A DNA stretch of 11,558 nucleotides from assembly GCA_029563035.1 (NCBI GenBank), contig JAKQTP010000252.1, forward strand, positions 1 to 11,558. Direction: 5' to 3'. Under the pieces are notes generated by a model that made no database searches, was not told where the DNA came from, and saw only the letters and a program-made list of their open reading frames with translations. This DNA comes from an archaeon. Lineage in GTDB: Archaea > Iainarchaeota > Iainarchaeia > CSSED10-239. Below are positions 10,396 through 11,558 of the stretch, one piece after another. The translations under genes and the position numbers were made by a program. Position 1 is the first letter of the stretch; each line of letters opens with the position of its first letter.

Positions 10396-11241
10396 TTATT
10401 TAATAATTATATCTATTCTATTATCTTTATTCGTTATAATAATTTCTTCTAATGTATTTATATGTATAAGTTTAAAGATACAATTATAATTCCCTATTTC
10501 AAGTGTATCAAATTTATCCCACTTGTATTTTATAAACCCTTTCTCTCTATTTATAAAATCACATTTTCCTCTTATTTTCAATAAATTATTTTCATTATAA
10601 ATAGATATCAAAACATTAAAATCTGTCAAATCCATATAAGAATTATCACCAAAAAAATCTTTCTTCTGCATAATAATAAATTCTAAATTAGGAGACATAT
10701 TGCCTTGATTGATTATATAAGGAGCGCAAATCTTATCTACCCAAGGCTCATCACAATATTGTATCTTATTAATACAAATATTCTCCTCTCCGAGACAACC
10801 ATTATAATAATTTGTTGTCTCTATATCATTATCAATAATGATAATTCTTTCTGGCGCAAACAAATTAGGGTATTCAGCATCGGTGTTGAATTGTTTAGAT
10901 ATACTCCAGGTGCCATTAACAAATGTTTTTATAGAATTATCTGGAAATATTATTTTTATTTCAAAATAATATGTTTTGATATCCCAATCTATTAATGTAT
11001 CTTTCAATAAAATAAATTTACCAGCTGTTGGCTCTAGAACTTCTACACCATCATTAATAGTCAATGTCTTAAATAATGTTTCATATTTATCGCTATAAAA
11101 ATAACAATTGATAATACAATCAGTTAAGTCTATAGGCTTTGGATAGATATAATGAATACCATCTATAAGTTTAGAGGTTAACTCAATAATTTGACCATCA
11201 AATGTATCTCCTTTTATATGTGTAGGTATCTTTATTAACAT
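10396..11241 (-). CDS. BppU-like structural protein with two tail/baseplate-type domains
   Basis: The 281-aa product shows two copies of a pattern seen in the N-terminal domain of phage baseplate upper proteins (BppU). Copy 1, about residues 5-117, reads IKGDTFDGQIIEL, then DLTDCIINCYFY, then a GVEVLEPTAGKFIL strand, then YYFEIKIIFPDNSIKTFVNG. Copy 2, about 180-280, reads DLTDFNVLISIYN, KIRGKCDF, KGFIKYKWDKFDTLEIGNYN and FKLIHINTLEEI. The family forms parts of the phage tail tip or baseplate, often with receptor-binding proteins. Between the copies is a Cys-containing linker (CLGEENICINKIQYCDEPW). There is no signal peptide. It overlaps the upstream gene by one base (TAATG). Assignment is by motif pattern, not by a profile search. 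Confidence 0.6.
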   Translation of the reverse strand: MLIKIPTHIKGDTFDGQIIELTSKLIDGIHYIYPKPIDLTDCIINCYFYSDKYETLFKTLTINDGVEVLEPTAGKFILLKDTLIDWDIKTYYFEIKIIFPDNSIKTFVNGTWSISKQFNTDAEYPNLFAPERIIIIDNDIETTNYYNGCLGEENICINKIQYCDEPWVDKICAPYIINQGNMSPNLEFIIMQKKDFFGDNSYMDLTDFNVLISIYNENNLLKIRGKCDFINREKGFIKYKWDKFDTLEIGNYNCIFKLIHINTLEEIIITNKDNRIDIIIK

Positions 11242-11534
11242 TATTTTATTTCGAATGTTATCTCATTATCGAAAAACCATTCTGGAATCTCAAATATTTC
11301 TGGTTCTTCTTCATCATCACTTAGGCAATTTTGATTTTCTTCTATACCCTCATATTCTTTTGGGTCTATTTTCTTGTCATAATTAAACTCAGATTCTTTT
11401 ATTATTTTCTTCATTATAGAAGCATTTTCTTTATAAGTTAAATCATAAATTCCTTTTGTATCAACAACTTTCACACCTAATTTATCAAGCCAATCATAAA
11501 TTAATTTTGGGTGTATATAACTTGTCTTGGACAT
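11241..11534 (-). CDS. Hypothetical 97-aa protein
   Basis: An unrecognised protein. It starts MSKTSYIHPKLIYDWLDKLG and is helical in its first half. The second half is very acidic (KEYEGIEENQNCLSDDEEEPEIFEIPEW). It precedes the BppU-like gene with a one-base overlap, so it is co-translated and may be a small tail-associated or assembly protein by context. The start ATG lies 24 bases from the window end, so its promoter is probably outside. Confidence 0.7.
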   Translation of the reverse strand: MSKTSYIHPKLIYDWLDKLGVKVVDTKGIYDLTYKENASIMKKIIKESEFNYDKKIDPKEYEGIEENQNCLSDDEEEPEIFEIPEWFFDNEITFEIK

Positions 11535-11558
11535 ATTTGGGCTATTATTTAAAACATC

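Noticed and set aside
10705..10995. Plus-strand open frame opposite the BppU-like gene
   Set aside because: Antisense shadow with an Ile/Tyr-rich translation typical of reversed AT-rich coding sequence.

Overview
The window looks like part of the genome of a tailed phage or prophage of a Bacteroidota host. Two promoters match the TTTG-N20-TAnnTTTG type known from Bacteroidota, Shine-Dalgarno sequences are absent and replaced by A-rich leaders, base composition is very AT-rich, and the tRNA gene does not encode CCA. The phage assignment rests on small phage-type genes (YopX, DUF551-like), a DNA ligase, a MazG-like protein, a HAD nucleotidase, a protein with two BppU-like baseplate domains, and an intron-bearing tRNA gene. 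No capsid, terminase, polymerase or integrase gene is in the window.

Region 1 (1-3347, plus strand) is an integron-like array of seven gene cassettes, visibly richer in G+C than the rest. Junctions lie at G480|T481, G1208|T1209, G1523|T1524, G1835|T1836, G2863|T2864 and G3185|T3186. At each of these six junctions sits a 94-131 nt imperfect palindrome with a left TAACG core, a right TGTTA core and a long terminal loop, resembling integron attC sites. The two ends of each cassette are complementary to each other for about 14-20 nt, as expected if a cassette is a circle cut and joined at these sites. Every site loop holds an ATG whose frame stays open through the right arm and over the junction. 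In cassettes 3, 4, 6 and 7 (and probably 1) the ORF therefore begins in the site carried by the upstream cassette and gains an N-terminal peptide encoded by the recombination-like site. Cassettes 2 and 5 have their own starts. Cassette 5 also has its own promoter, a structured leader RNA with a terminator-like hairpin, and an overlapping pair of genes: a ribbon-helix-helix protein and a GIY-YIG nuclease whose C-terminus looks like a second ribbon-helix-helix domain. The array ends at a half-site at 3334-3347.

Region 2 (3407-6695, plus strand) holds a small unknown gene, then a promoter and an operon with NAD-dependent DNA ligase (lacking the usual zinc-finger cysteines), two unknown genes and a second DUF551-like protein. 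It converges on the minus-strand operon, with overlapping stop codons.

Region 3 (6692-8668, minus strand) is a tight five-gene operon with a MazG-like NTP pyrophosphohydrolase and a HAD/5'-nucleotidase-like phosphatase, behind a promoter that may give a leaderless mRNA. Region 4 (8698-11534, minus strand) runs from an unknown gene and a BppU-like structural protein through two unknown genes to an initiator tRNA gene interrupted by a 245-nt group I intron. It ends in a strong hairpin terminator. Ligase, MazG-like protein and nucleotidase fit phage DNA replication and nucleotide-pool control, and the BppU-like protein fits the virion tail. The array appears to be an accessory region.
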